Source: Hemicentrotus pulcherrimus
Taxonomy: Eukaryota > Echinodermata > Echinoidea > Camarodonta > Strongylocentrotidae
NCBI GenBank assembly: GCA_003118195.1
Contig: BEXV01000089.1
Location: 103,162 to 167,161, forward strand
Reading direction: 5' to 3'
DNA length: 64,000 bases
The position numbers and the translations under genes were made by a program. Below are positions 1-13,205 of this stretch, in pieces; position 1 is the first letter of the stretch, and the number at the start of each line of letters is the position of its first letter. The notes under the pieces were generated by a model. That model was not told the origin of the DNA. It did not search any database and was given only the letters and a program-made list of their open reading frames with translations.

Positions 1-14
1 CCCCCCCCCCCCCC
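1..14. repeat. Poly-C run at the window edge
   Basis: The window opens with 14 C residues. Similar runs with embedded N bases occur elsewhere in the window, so the length of such runs is unreliable. Confidence 0.9.
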
Positions 15-1574
15 ACTTTTTTATTGTGCCCCCTGCCACCCCACTTCCGGCGCCTACGATCAGTTAGGTGTAGAACTGATTTTACCTTTTATATCCCGTA
101 CAAAAATAACAATCTGGAAAGGGCTGATGAACAAAAACAAATCAAAAAAGGCATAACGAAAAAAAATTGAATGAGTTAACAGAAGAATTTTTCATCGTTA
201 CTACCGTAATCGGGAAACTGTTAATAACAATGACGTCAATACATTCAAAAGAGAAATAGGAAGTATTCAAATCTGATCAATGTGTTCACCTTGAACGAAG
301 TTTTATAACTTAACCCTGCTTTTAGGTAAATAATTCTCCCCTCCCCCGCAAAATAAGAGTGATATATGCTTGTGGTATCGATAAAGCTTACATGCACTAC
401 ACTCTGTTTGTTGATCAAGTTTAATAATAAAGGTTAGCTAGGATTATCAATTGCAAGGTTTATATTAAACCCACCAGGAGACAGTTGGATGCTGCCAGAA
501 CATTGCCCTGAGAGAAGAACATGTTTTGTTATTCCCTTGTCTTTACCGGATAATTTTCAAATCTAAGTGCTTCGAATCATGCCATCCATTATTTCATTTA
601 TCTCATCTGCATTGCCTACGCGAGCATTCGTTTAACATTTTAACTGCCGACTTATCTCTCTGCAAAAGAATGGATACATGCATAATCTTCCATTAGCCTA
701 TTGTTTGAATTACAGAGAATGTGAACTTTTAAATCGGCGCTTCTGTCAAAGAACAGAGGACCTTTTAGGCAATGCAGCAGATTCAATTGATTGATCGTGG
801 AGCATGTCGTTTAAAGCAATGTTTGGATGAAAAACAGGTGATTAAGGGAGCACAGTTGGTAAACGAGCCTGAAATACATCATCATTCACCGTTAACTGCA
901 TGCGTGCGATCCAAAGGAGTCTTTATGCACACTGAAGAAAATCATTGCCAACGAGAGCTAATCAAGACATCTTTATCCGACCACCTGTTAATTCAATCTT
1001 CTGAACATGACTAGGGGATTTGTCCTTACTACGATATGCAGCTGCTTTGCTTCTTTTAAAAAGATTTGTGAAACAACAAAAATCAAGAACAATCAATCAC
1101 AAAAGATTTTCATGAATGTCCACGAAACACAGTTCATTATGTATATGCATCCTGTCCTGGGGATACAGCTTAATTATTTATAAAATGATGGAGAAATCAA
1201 ATATAAAATTCAACTACTGGACATTTAAATGCATTGTGAGAGAAAATGTCTAGCATTTTTTGCGAAAGACTGATTATGAAGCGCTTAAGAACAACTGTTT
1301 TTGCTGACGTCTTTAGACCCTTCCAATAAATAGAAAATTTACTTGATCTAACTGAAACCCAAGTTAAGAAAGTAGCACTGTGCACATATAGGAGTACACA
1401 TTATGATTAAGCGAATTCAAATACTTATGTGACATTTAAAATATAGGCCTAGTCCAAAGTTGTCAACTACTTCTAGTCCTATTCAGATTAGAATAGAATT
1501 TTAAGAGCAATGATTTTCATGAATATTGCATAGTACGGTTTTTTCACATAGGAATAAAAATGAGGCGATGACCC
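15..1574. other. Non-coding stretch, nothing recognised
   Basis: The sequence is AT-rich, with only short chance reading frames (an 80-residue frame at 772-1014 resembles nothing I know and has no splice context). I see no repeat, RNA gene or exon here. Confidence 0.5.
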
Positions 1575-1745
1575 CAATGAAGAGCAGTGGTCTCATGTAA
1601 ACCGGGAGATCCCGGGTTCGAACCCATGTATATGCACTTTGACCTGGCTTCGATATAACAGTACTTCTCAATGACGAGTCCCTAGGAGAGGACTTAGAGC
1701 AGTCAACTCTCTCGTTGATTACTTACTCCCTTACTCCGTAAACCA
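1575..1745 (+). repeat. tRNA-derived SINE, family A
   Basis: The sequence has a tRNA-like head with a good RNA polymerase III box B (GGGTTCGAACCC at about 1614-1625). A tail follows containing GAGAGGACTTAGAGC. The minus-strand element at 13035-13205 has the same layout, with a tail reading GTGAGGATTTATAGC, so I place the two in one family. The box A half is weak, so this copy is probably old and silent. The borders are approximate. Confidence 0.55.
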
Positions 1746-4700
1746 TAAACAAGAGAATAAGTAAGCTCACAAAATAATGATCCTTTCTTTTTACCAGAAA
1801 TTAATCTTTTCTTGAATTTACACGTTCAATCGAAGAGAAACAAATAATAAAATTGGTATATGAATTTATGTAATATATAGTATATTTGGGTAAATATATT
1901 AATAACATTTTATGCGAATTCATTCACTGAAGTATCTCTTACCTCTCGTACCCATCCCAATAGTTCGATCGCACTGTAGAAAACCTAAGCCCAAACAAAT
2001 ATAATATTTTCGATCGAACGAATCAATTTACTCTTTAATGCCATTCTATCAAATCCTGTTTGCAGGCCAATGATTAATCACAAATTATTTTCTCCTTTAT
2101 GGGTTCTTCTGTGTATAAACCATGACGTAGGAAAAGGAGGATAAAATGCTGACTTATGGACGAACGAAATTTCATGAATAATAAGAGCCTGTAAAAATGA
2201 AGGATTTTCTTATTCTGCGCTGCTTAATTAAAATTTGATGTATGGTATTGTAAGCCCGATAGTGGAGATTTCCATGAAAGGCCTTATTCAAGTCATTGGT
2301 TTCCAGAGATAGCCTTCTATGCACCATTTTATTTTAGTATCAAAGGCCTTCGATTTGATAGTACAAACAATCAATTTGAGATGTTATTTAAATATAGCAG
2401 TTTGGTTAAATTCATTTATATAATGTTTTCTTTTGGTTTCGGTTATTGAGAAGGAAATGCGTGTAAGAGTGAATATGTAGGTCTCAGGCTATGTCAGGAA
2501 GGTCGAGCAAAAACCATGTTTCTGGGACAAAAATGTATTGATAACAATTTAGAAGGTATAATGATTTTAACCCGCTGAGTAATTAAGTTTGTGTTTCTTT
2601 TGTCGGTCCACTTGACACCTTTCACCCTCAACGTCCAGTTCCTTCACAGTCCTGTACGCTTTGGGCAATTTTAGCGCTCAACAATAGACATAGTGCCATC
2701 TCATTTGATAATGTGACCCCGACTACTGCGCGCTATCGGCAACAAGATCATTTACCTGAAAGGATAATTTCATTTGCAAGTCAGAAACATGAAGTGCCAG
2801 AGAACTTTCTCTTTCACTCTTCCCTCAGTCACGAGTATGCCCGACTTTCCATTACCCATTAGTCAAGACATTCTCTCTCCATATTTTTTTACCCCAAGAG
2901 ATCTTATCATGAAGTTATGAAAGGCCTGTGTTCTAGATGCTGCAACACTGAAGCCTTTAAAACGTGCCCAAAATGAACAATACTCCGAGCTATGTTGAAA
3001 AAAATATTTTGGAGCTCCTCTAATTAACTTCTCATCAACAACATAAGGTCCGATCAGGCGCATTTCATTTTTAGAGCAGTAACTTGACCGGAATTGATAT
3101 CCAGCCTCTGACATTTTGACATGCCATCTCCAGGAAATGCCTTGCTATCCTTTATCTCGTGTGGTAATCTTTCCGTGTCAAAAATGACACTGACATACCG
3201 ATGCGTGCTCTCTTTAAATCCTCAATGAACATGCAAATACGAATTTTCGTGGAGCTTTGCCTTGAGCAAACTTGGTACTCCCTCGACTGCGGAAACATCG
3301 TGGGGACCTTTCCAGCTTTCTGAAGTCGAGTGGTGACTTTTCTCAAAAGAAATGACCTTTTGTTGAGAGGGTTTGTATACCCTCTTCCAACGCGTCTAAT
3401 TGGTTTGATTTATACACTATGACGATGACAAAGCTAAGCCTTTCCCGAACTTGCCACCAAAGTGGAACAATCCCTTCCAAAGAATACGTCGAAGTAAATA
3501 TTAAGAAAGTTTGGCGTATTTTAAAGTGGTCAAGTGGTTGATTTCAGCTATAATGCGTACGTAAAATTGCCATTTGCCTGTGTCTCATCTATTTTTCAAT
3601 GGAGATTACCTTCACGAGCCATTTGGATACAATTTGTTGATATTATAATCTTATCCCCTTATTGATATAGTTTGTTCAAGAAAAACAAACCTTGTCAATG
3701 GGTAAACTTTTGGGCGTAATTATAGTGCGTAATAATGCTTAATTAATTATTTGGGATCAGAAAGACATCAGTTTTGAACGCCATATCGTTATAGGGGCCC
3801 GGGCAGCTTTATTATGAATTCCATAATCTTTATTTTAAGTCGAGCGTGATTCTTGAATGAGCGACATTGTCTACATTTTCTTTTAGATAGATTACAAGGA
3901 CTCCTGTTGATATTTTGGGTTGCGAGAAATATCGTTCACTATTGTGAATATCTGCAACTATAAGGTGGATGTTTGAATACCATTTATCTGTTCTGATGAA
4001 GGTTATCAGCAATGGGATATGCCTTACAATGTAAAAACTCATGTCCTAAGAAGATATACGACATACGTTACATAATCTTGTCTTTCCCTAAAAGTCCAGC
4101 ATGTAGGCTCCTACATAATTGGGCGGAACGAGATTACATCAGTATGTTCCGAGTAATGTTTAAACTAGAAGAGTAAACTGCACGTAAATTCGGATTTATA
4201 GCCAGTAAATTGGGAAACCACTTTGGCGAGCGATAGGACTGGGTCGTGAGTGATTGAGGAAGATAGGATAACGCAAACATTTCATGGACGGGCAAATGTC
4301 GAGTGATCGATAGGGTCTCGCTGTGAGCGCCATGTTCGGCCGGCGTTCAGCGACTGGAGGACGCTAGGTATACATCGAGACCCAACGCCCACTTGTTATA
4401 TTGATCTATGATACGGACAACCGGGCATCCATGCAAATAAGGCGATTAAGAGACACTTGGTCGTAGTACCTTTGGGAGCCTCTTGACTTTGTAATCCCCA
4501 AGAGGAACTTTAAAGCATCTTTGGTAATTACACATTATCACAAGTCATGAAACAATTACCATTCTGACTGCAAAAGGCAAACCCGATTTTCTCAATAGCA
4601 AGGACGCTATGAGAGGTCCCCCCAAATACTGGTGTTACTAAATTCATCTAGAAAAGCCACATCTCAATCATAAGAAAATAATTCGGATATTATTAGTGTA

Positions 4701-5594
4701 AGATAAATGACCTGATCTATCAAATAACATGTTACCCAAGAAACAAAAAATATCTATGATATGATATGATGATTCACTGGTGGTAGCGTAGCGTAACACA
4801 AGTTCCTCCATGTTTGATATGTTTTCGGGTTAATACCACTTTAGCACAGGAAGTTGTCTTCAAAGCTTTTGCATACTCTCTGCAAGACAGGTAACAGATC
4901 GAGTCTGTAGCATTAGCAGAGCAATTCGCGCCAATTATCGATTAAAAGATGATAAGACGTGTTCCATCACGCACGCTTTACCCGATGCTTTATCCACCCT
5001 CACGCACTATCGACTCCCCAACATTTGGTTAAATACTGTCGAATTAAAACGCTGATAACTGCGTGATAGCGTCTTGCAGCCTGAGGCGCTGAAACGCTCT
5101 TTCCTCTTCTATTTTGTGTTTTCACATACGTTAGGACGGTAGAAGACATTGTCAGGATCCATGTGTGCTAGAATGTATGCATAAACACCCCCGACGAACA
5201 CACAGAATAAAAACTGGAGGGAATTAGAAACAGGAAGCAAAACCCCATTTGAGCTGGTTTTGATTTGAAATGACGTTATTGAACATAGAGTATATTCGCA
5301 GTCACGTGGTCCATGAATGACTGATTTTTACGGGGGTCAAGGACTCCGGGGAAAAAAGAAAACTTGATTCCGGGGTAAATGTCTGACAAGCAAAAGAAAA
5401 ACGTAACGAAACAACAACGAACACACATCATACAAAAATCCCAGGTATCTTTTTGGGGGTACATGGGGTGTTTCATATTGCTTCTAAGGGAAACACCAGT
5501 TTCGTCTCAAACTCAAACCCCCTACTGATTCTAGTCACTGACTATTTCACCTAGAGGTCGACTTAAGTTTATGACTGTTTGGTCAGCAGTTGTC
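1746..5594. other. Non-coding stretch, nothing recognised
   Basis: There is no reading frame above about 83 residues and no recognisable protein similarity, RNA gene or clear inverted repeat. The frames seen at 2863-3114, 3152-3346 and 5276-5476 look like chance. Confidence 0.5.
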
Positions 5595-5885
5595 CTGAGG
5601 CTAAAATCGAAATCTCGCAGAGGAAATGTTCTCCGTATGGTTGGAAGTGTTGTTGTAGTGTGGTTCATTCATTTAAATCTCAATCTAAGGGTTGTGGGTT
5701 CAAAGGCCAGCATGTCACCAACAACACTGGGAAGGCTTTAATCCACGTTTGCCGCTCTCTACCAAGGTGTAAATGAGTACATGGCAATTGCCAGGGTAAG
5801 AATGATTGCAGGCTCCTCAGGAAGCACAGCATTAGAGTTGATGCAGCTTCCCTGGGACGGGCCCTGGGAAAACAAAATTATTTTT
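5595..5885 (+). repeat. Probable SINE with tRNA-like head
   Basis: A box-B-like GGGTTCAAAGGCC lies at about 5696-5708. Downstream is a block reading CCAAGGTGTAAATGAGTACA, then a 3' part ending near CCTGGGAAAAC and an AT-rich tail. A similar block (CCAGGTGTATAAAATGGATA) occurs near 59660. The layout resembles invertebrate tRNA-derived SINEs. The borders are estimated. Confidence 0.45.
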
Positions 5886-8800
5886 ATCATTATGTTTATT
5901 TAGTAGAATCAAACATATTTTCCGCATCTATAACTGCTGTGATTTGGGGGTTTGCTAGTCGGCATAGTCGGAATTTTTAAAGGCGTATAAGCAAATTGCA
6001 AGATTATGAAGATGCTCCTTTACATTTCACTCTGACTTGTTGGGATTATTTTTGGCCATATTTTCGGAGAAATTCGGTCCGCAGTCAATCCCATTCCACT
6101 TTAAATGGTCTTGCGATACCTTGTATAGAGTGCGAAATTCCTCGGTGGATATGTTTTGCGCTTCGTAGTTTTAGACCAATACTTTTATCATCATTACATT
6201 ATAATTATCATCATTATTATAATCAATTTGAGAAATTCATTTCAATTTTTTTTTCTTCATATGATCAAATATCTAGACCAAAAAGAGAGAAGTTAATAGT
6301 ACATCTCTATGTGACCAACTTCAAACAAGTGTCTTTGATATACACGCGAACCAAATAAAACGAATCGTACATATTCTATATCTTATACTTTTGTATAAAT
6401 TGAGATGCACGGACCTGCAGAAAATTAAGTCAACCAAATATATAAGTGAGGTATTTGCTGATGGACACATCAAAAATGAATTTACATATAAATTATTGCA
6501 TATTTTGTTTTGTTTCTTACAGATTTCACTAATAATTCATTATGATCCCTTAAGAAAAAGGTATAACCTGTTGTGAATAATTATCTGTAGTCTTTAATTA
6601 AAAGCTTCCCATAAAACAGTACATTGTTGGTCTTTAGAGTGTATTACTTAATAGATGGAATAAATACAACATAAAAGAAAAGAGCCATTCACCAAAATGC
6701 TGAGAATCACGGAGAATAAAAAAGTACCGCACACGGATATGGGTATATGGAACTACACAAACGCACACCTACCCCACACAAGCGCTTACAAAAAAACTTT
6801 TTAACACATTAAACTATTCCTAATTAAAGTGGAATATAGGGCACATTAAGAGCAATCAGTTTCGTGTGATATTTCTTTTATATAGATATTGAGAGTTATA
6901 CTAAAGCTCAAAAAACAGACTCCCCCCCCCTTTAAAGGTGATTTTTTTAATTCAAACACAGAGGCAAGAGAGATACCGTTAATTATTGTACAGTGTATTA
7001 AACATTTCTAACATTGGTCACAAGAGTAGAATGTTAGATCCTTGGGTGCTTTATCATATTACATTTTTTTTCTATTGATGGTAAATTCAAATCTCTCTTG
7101 TCTCCTGCCCGTGTACCGTAAACAACCAGATCCATAGCGGACTATAAAAACCTGCTTAAATGTCACCCATATTTGGCGGAATACCACACGTCAAAATGAG
7201 TCACATTTACATCTTAGATAACCAGAGAGCGAATACGTAATTATTCAATTTCCGACATTCTCATGAACGCGAAGGCTTGCAAGGAAAGCAGTTATGTGCT
7301 GGCGCAGAATTTCGGGGAGCGAAAAATTAGGCGGCTTGGCAGGGACACCGCAAAATTTGATCTTGTTCTTCCAGACGATTTCCCAGATTGTGTGATATAT
7401 GAGATATCAAATCCTACGATTGAATTTGAAATGGGCAGGCAGTGCATTAACCTGAAATACAGGGCTGACGGGGAAAAGGGGACTAGCGGAATATATGATT
7501 TCATGAGTGTTCGATGATCGAAGCTCTAAGTGTATTATGAAGATATTTGTTATTGTAAATATACAAGCACATGATTTTAGACAAGAAGCTTTTGGGATAA
7601 TCAGCCATTGGTTATTGGCGCTGTCTTGTATTCACCATGGGAGAATGATATCGAACACAACGAATTGCAAAAGAAACAGTGGGAAAATATTTGTTGAATA
7701 ACTTAGTTGATTAGCGTAGGTATAATAACGCAATCGATTGACGCGTGGTTTGCAACGGGCATAACTCTCGGTTCATATCACGAGCTATTATTTGTCTGAC
7801 GTAGGCCGGAGTCAGTCAGTTACTTGACGCATCATGTGAGAGTGAAAGTGTACACAAATGATAACGAAATTAAAATAACGACTCTTGTGCTACGTGTATC
7901 ACGTTACTGTTATAACTATGTTCCTTATGCAATGATGTTGAAAGGCTTTTAGCCTTATAAGGAGATTTGAGTATTTTCATATTCTTTAAAAGAGCAGAAA
8001 TTAAAAAAAACTCTTCGTGTCATGAACAGGAAAGTTTCCCAAGATGAGACTTTGTGTGGATAACATTAAAGGAGACCTACATCTGGACGTGCTACAGCAC
8101 ATATGTTGGTACATCAAAGACTTTAAGACACGAACCCTCTTGCAACACTGAATTTCGCAAAATTGCTCAAGGTTAAGGCATGCAAAGAAAGCAACGAGAC
8201 GCCACTGTGCTTGCTAATTTCATTTGGAGCAAGAAAATGTATGAAAGACCGAAAGACGGAGGTAAGGGTGGAAAGAGACACTCATTGTATTAACATACAT
8301 ACAGATATTTAGACAAGAAAGAATCGAATTACTGTGTCAATCTCTACCGTTCTACTGGAATTACAGCACGCATAAGCAAGTTATGGTGCCTCTAAATTAC
8401 AATCACGTAAGGCAAATAATCAGTAATGAAAGCAATGCTAGAAGGCAAATGTGTTTTCTTAAGAGATGTTGCTAAGGTACACATTTTACTGTGCACTGCT
8501 GTGAGAAAAATAAACGACTTGGGGCAAAGTATCGCCGAAAATTGTATCAAGATTTCATCGAGTGTACTAAGGGAAAATTACCGAGGCACGTTGCTGGGTT
8601 TCATGGATTTCTTCTTTGTTGATCTCTATGCCCATTTGCCGTTGGATTATCAGTGGGAGGATTTTGTCTTTTTCGGTTAAATTTCTGCATTTGTGATGCT
8701 CTCTGCACAGCCGGGAAGTCACTTTGGGAAATGAGGGATAGTGATATGCAGGCTCCGTCCCCAAATGAGCCTGGAATGGGCTATTGATTGACAGATATAC

Positions 8801-9044
8801 TTACACGTACTCACTTCGAGCAGCTGAGATCCTGAGAGAGTGGTTTTGGGTATAAACTGCCCCCATGTTTCATAGCGAAGTTTGATTGAACCTGATACAG
8901 TAAAACCTCTGTCAAACAGGAAATGGCGGAACGTCCCACGGCAGAGCGGTGCAATAACACAAAACAAATAGATATACCCCCTTCTCGCTCTAACTTTACA
9001 TCTATCTTGATTGCTTGCTTTCTCTTAAATATGCGTGTGTGCTT
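5886..9044. other. Non-coding stretch with unassigned reading frames
   Basis: Three frames here are longer than most and free of simple repeats: 5996-6358 (120 residues), 7263-7517 (84 residues) and 8426-8680 (84 residues). None resembles a family I recognise, and none has a convincing splice site in frame. The 7263 frame is rich in charged residues and sits in slightly GC-richer DNA, so it is the least unlikely. I do not call any of them a gene. Confidence 0.35.
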
Positions 9045-9310
9045 TGTTCTCCTTCTCCCTCTCTTTCTTCACACCTCTCCCTCTCTCTCACTTTCTCTCT
9101 CTTTCTCTCTCTCTCTCTTTCTCTCCCTCTCTCCTCTTTCTCACTATCTTTCATTCCCCTTTTCTTACTCTCCTCTCTCTCTCTCCCCCTCTATCCATAC
9201 CTACCCCTCTCTTTCTCGTTTTCCTTCACTCCCTTTCTCCCACCCTTTCCACCTCTTTATCTCTCTCTCTCTCTCTCTCTCTCCATTCTCTTTTCCATTT
9301 TTCTCTCAAT
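9045..9310. repeat. (CT)n polypyrimidine tract
   Basis: About 260 bases of CT, CTT and CCCT repeats on the + strand. They produce overlapping Ser/Leu/Phe-rich reading frames in all three frames, which are artefacts of the repeat. Confidence 0.95.
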
Positions 9311-9578
9311 GATCTCTCTGCTCAAAATATTCAATGCAGGCCACCTTGGCCGAAAGGCAATGATAATTATCTGCTTTCTTTTCAGGTCTTGATTGTGTCC
9401 CTTGAGTTCTTCTCAGGGTCAACATCAGAACTCCCACTCAATGAAGAAGAACTCTTACAAGAAGAGTGTAGAGCTGTTACATTCTCAAACTGATGTTACT
9501 TTGCCGCAGCTACGTATTATATATTGCACCAACGACGGACTTTCGTGTTTGCAATGGAATGGGCACATATCCCTTGGA

Positions 9579-9604
9579 CCCCCCCCCCCNCCCCCCCCCC
9601 CCCC
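9579..9604. repeat. Poly-C run with an N
   Basis: This is an uninterrupted C run apart from one undetermined base, so its true length is uncertain. Confidence 0.95.
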
Positions 9605-10338
9605 ACTATCCCGTTGCTCCAATATTTGTAGTGACGAGAATTGCTTCGTGCCCTGTTAAAGCAAAACTGTAGGCTTAGGGTCAGGGTTTCAATTGATTGA
9701 TATGCTGGGTTACACTAGGGCTTATGGTTAGGGTGTGGTATAGTTTCCGGTCCAATGATGAAATATGTTAGAAATCCGGTAAGTGTAAGATATCGCTGAG
9801 AAACAATATTCAAGGGAAGCATGATTGTGTAGTACAACTAAATAATCCCCTCGTCCCTGCCTCCCTCCGCCCCTGGATCAGCCTCTGATCTCACGAGAAA
9901 TATGACTTTCCCTCTCATACGACAATGGTGTGTTGACACAACACCTACTCACTCCCTTTGATAGCATTTTTCTGCTTTTTTTAGGCTTCGTCAGAAATTG
10001 ATATTCGGTCGGCAATTTTCTCATCTAATGCTCATATCCTGTCCAATATCAATCATCTTTAATCATTTAACTATTCATAAAAGGGTGAATTGAGAATTCT
10101 CCTTAATACTTAATTTTCGCACTGGTACGAGATGTAATGCGTTTGTTATTAGTATTGTTGTTTGTTTGTTTGTTTTCTTTGTTTGTTGTTATTTTTTTTT
10201 ACAACACAAAAACTGAATTGCAAACTTGTGATTAGACTACATGGATGATGTAAACTGGACGTAAGCAAAATAGAAGATGATACAAATTTTATATATTTTC
10301 CTCCTGTTCAAATTTAATGTTAAAATTTCGTTTTGCCT
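9605..10338. other. Non-coding stretch with G-rich 'TTAGGG-like' words
   Basis: Bases 9660-9760 contain scattered words such as cttagggtcagggtt and ggttagggtgtgg. The same style recurs at 37740-37990 and 47160-47290. They are irregular and are not a telomere array. No coding signal is visible. Confidence 0.4.
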
Positions 10339-10455
10339 CTGCACACACATACACACACAAAAACACACACACACACGCACACACAAACTCAATCTCTCTT
10401 ACTGTCTCTCTTACTGTCACACTCTTTCTCAAACACACCACACAGGCGCGCACAC
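10339..10455. repeat. (CA)n microsatellite
   Basis: Imperfect CA/CACACG repeats pass into CT-rich sequence. The reading frames across it, rich in His/Thr, are repeat artefacts. Confidence 0.9.
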
Positions 10456-11036
10456 ATTGTGCTCTCATGTTTATTTTTATGTCATAGTTTTAGCATTCAT
10501 CTTGACCCCAATTGAATCTGCTTCAGGGTTTACTTCTCGAATTTCTTCAATTTTGTTGTTATCCATGTCGCCTTGTAATATACATTTAGAATAGCGTAGG
10601 ATAGATTAGGGAAACACTCCGTGGAAACAAAAGATTACCTGAATAAGTCTACTACTAACAAATAATAATGCTTTAAACAAATCGGTACTATCACTTCCAT
10701 TTTCGCGGTTATTTTCTGATATCTTAGCTCAATTATGAAATCACTTTTTAATTTGTTAACATTTCCTTTTTTAATCACGATATTTCTTTATTTTATAGCT
10801 TGGAATTTTGCTACGGACAATAATGGACTTTCAAATACTGGACTCAATCCATTGTCGTACTAAGTGTTTCGGCTTTTTTGCCTCGAGCGAACAATGTTAT
10901 TAATACAATGCATAATGCATGTCCTTTCAAAATATATGGTGTATACGTAAATATATACAACTATACAGTAAGCACATAATACCATCATGGTCTCTATGCG
11001 TCTTAGAACTTCACGGTATTAGTGTCACAAAAACTT

Positions 11037-11217
11037 AGATTACCCATTCAAGAACAGTAAGTGTTTTCAGCTCGAACATAAATTGATCCAACTGATTGAT
11101 ATTCCTTAAATTTTCTGGAAGATTATTCCAAAGTTTTGGTGCTTTATTATTTCTCACCCTTGTACCTGAATGTCGACATGATTGTGTCGCCTGTTCAGAT
11201 AATAACACTTCTCTTTA
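11037..11217 (-). pseudogene. Non-LTR retrotransposon remnant, RT C-terminal end
   Basis: Read on the minus strand, an open stretch of about 60 codons includes APKLWNNLPENLR followed by a Phe-rich 'FELKTL' segment. This layout (a 'KLWN-LP' motif near the end of the protein, then 'F---LK--L') is typical of the C-terminal end of non-LTR retrotransposon polyproteins. Only the tail is present, with stops on both sides, so it is a dead fragment. The clade cannot be assigned from so short a piece. It is not related in position to the L2-type tail at 11800-11883, which runs on the other strand. Confidence 0.6.
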
Positions 11218-11799
11218 GTCATCATCAGATCCCATCATCACGTTATCAATCTTTCTCATGAGTTCGTTTTCCACCTCCAAACAGTACAGCCAAAGACTCT
11301 TATCAGTGTTCTCAATACACGTAATATACTCTTATTATTTTCATTTTGTTGGTATTTTTACTTTACAGTTAATACACTTTTTAAATAATGTGGTTAAGTT
11401 TGATTGGCCTTACTTTTTAGCTCATCTCTTTGTTGGTAGCTTTGTACCAATCTATGAAAAGGGTTAATAGTAAGATTTTGGGTAAAGGATAAATCAAGAA
11501 TCAAACAGAAATCTATATAGAAATGACCAATAAATTATTTATTGTTCATGTTTCAACTATTGGTGAAAACTCGAATTAAGGGTAGATGTCGTTTTCTGTG
11601 ACAAAACAAATTAGGCCTACCTTTAGAAACGTATTCGTAATATCAAATGAATTATTATGATCTCCGCTTCGATTTATTGGTTTAAAAAGTCCGTTTTAGA
11701 AAAAGAAATAAAAGGAAAACAGTGGCGCTTTATAACATCACTCGTATATGAAAGCGCATTCTCATAATATAACACGCACACACTATACCGTATACACCC

Positions 11800-11883
11800 C
11801 TTTAATCGCGAGCGCCAGGAGGGTCAAATCTGACTGACATGAGCGCTATACAACAACCCACTATTATTATTATTATTATTATC
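11800..11883 (+). repeat. L2/CR1-type retrotransposon 3' tail
   Basis: The stretch ends with 'gagcgctata' followed by about six ATT repeats. L2-like elements commonly end in a short conserved tail with a trinucleotide microsatellite. The intact example in this window (ending at 41347) has the same structure, with 'gcgctta' and then ATT repeats. There is no coding part here. Confidence 0.5.
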
Positions 11884-13034
11884 TTTTAATTCAATAAACC
11901 AATTTTCAATTCAAGAGTGTAAGTGAAAATGCTCGTTCTATGCTCGACCAAAAAAAATATCGTTACAAGTTAAATGAAAAGCCAATGGAGGTGATCGTTT
12001 TTTTAATGTATAAATCTCTCACTATTAGAACCCCCGTCAATGATCTACTCCTCTTTAAAATGAATTGTCTTCGAAACGCGGGAAATGTGTCGTAAAGTAT
12101 CTTGCCAGAAAGCATTTGATTCTTATCACACCATTAGTGGCGGTCATCCGTCATCCGAAAATGGCCACTCTTCACGTTATTCATTTACACCGTAAACTCG
12201 AGTCAAGTATCTGCCTATGGGTCGGGGCACATTTGCAAGCTTGCTGGGCGTTTTTTCCCGCCTGCTAAATGTCACCATACCTTGGCTTGATCCTCTCTCA
12301 ACTCCCTTTTAAAATGCTGTCTTCAAGCTAAGATAAAATTAGCCGACAATCATTATTTTCTCCCTTTTTAATTCCTTTATGATTTGCTTTTTGACCTAAT
12401 TTTTCGTGTCCATTTCTCTCGCTTCAACTTCAAATCATGGTTACCCACATAACTCCTAACCCCCCCCCNTAAAACACCGATTTTGTTGGATTAATAAGCC
12501 TCTTTCCTCATACCACAAACATCAACACTTGGGTTTCTAAATTCGAAGCCTATAAAAAATAATATTCTTACTAAATAATTACAAAAATAGTCAAAAACAT
12601 TGGTTACATGTTCATTTTTGGCAAGCGTTTTGAAATCACAAAGCGCAGTAGTAATTCAGAATACATAACCAAATTCAATACCATAAAATCGAGGTCCATT
12701 GTGTGATTGTTTTACCACCTAAAACATATTAGTTTAGTGTGTGAATGCATTACCATAGAACTTAGGTTGAACTTATCATTGAGTAGAGGTAGAAAGTGAA
12801 AATTGATTTCCGTAATGGCATAAACTATCCAATTTATTAAGCGAATGCAATTATCGAATTTATTGATTTTCGCCTAAACCAGTTATATTACCGTACGTCT
12901 CTGTGCCTTTTCACATTTCGGGTACTTGATATTAGACTCATGACCTTGCGTTAAAGGATATATAAATGCTGAATTATCTGATCAGGTTTTGACTTTGTTA
13001 ATTTCATATTTTGGTTTGGTTTGTTTGTTCAAGC
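11884..13034. other. Non-coding stretch, nothing recognised
   Basis: AT-rich sequence with a short C run and an N at about 12461-12469. No frame or repeat could be assigned. Confidence 0.5.
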
Positions 13035-13205
13035 AACCAGGGAACCGGCGGCGGCTATAAATCCTCACCGAGAGACATGGTAATGATGATTGATGCCTTA
13101 TCAAAGGCCTTGGTGAATCGAATTGATATCGAACCCAGGCTCTCTCTGTAACGGAACCACTGCTCTACCACTGAGCCATTCCGCTTTCTCCTTTTGCGTC
13201 AGGCG
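13035..13205 (-). repeat. tRNA-derived SINE, family A
   Basis: On the minus strand the head contains a near-perfect polymerase III box A (TGGCTCAGTGGTAGAGC) and, about 30 bases on, a box B (GGGTTCGATATC). The tail reads TCTCGGTGAGGATTTATAGC and then a GGTTCCCTGG block, alignable with the element at 1575-1745. The 61-residue frame across it (13101-13286) is an artefact of the SINE. The internal promoter looks better kept than in the other copy. Confidence 0.65.

Noticed and set aside
8923..9493. Overlapping frames of 125-152 residues rich in Ser, Leu and Pro
   Set aside because: They are translations of a CT-repeat tract in all frames.
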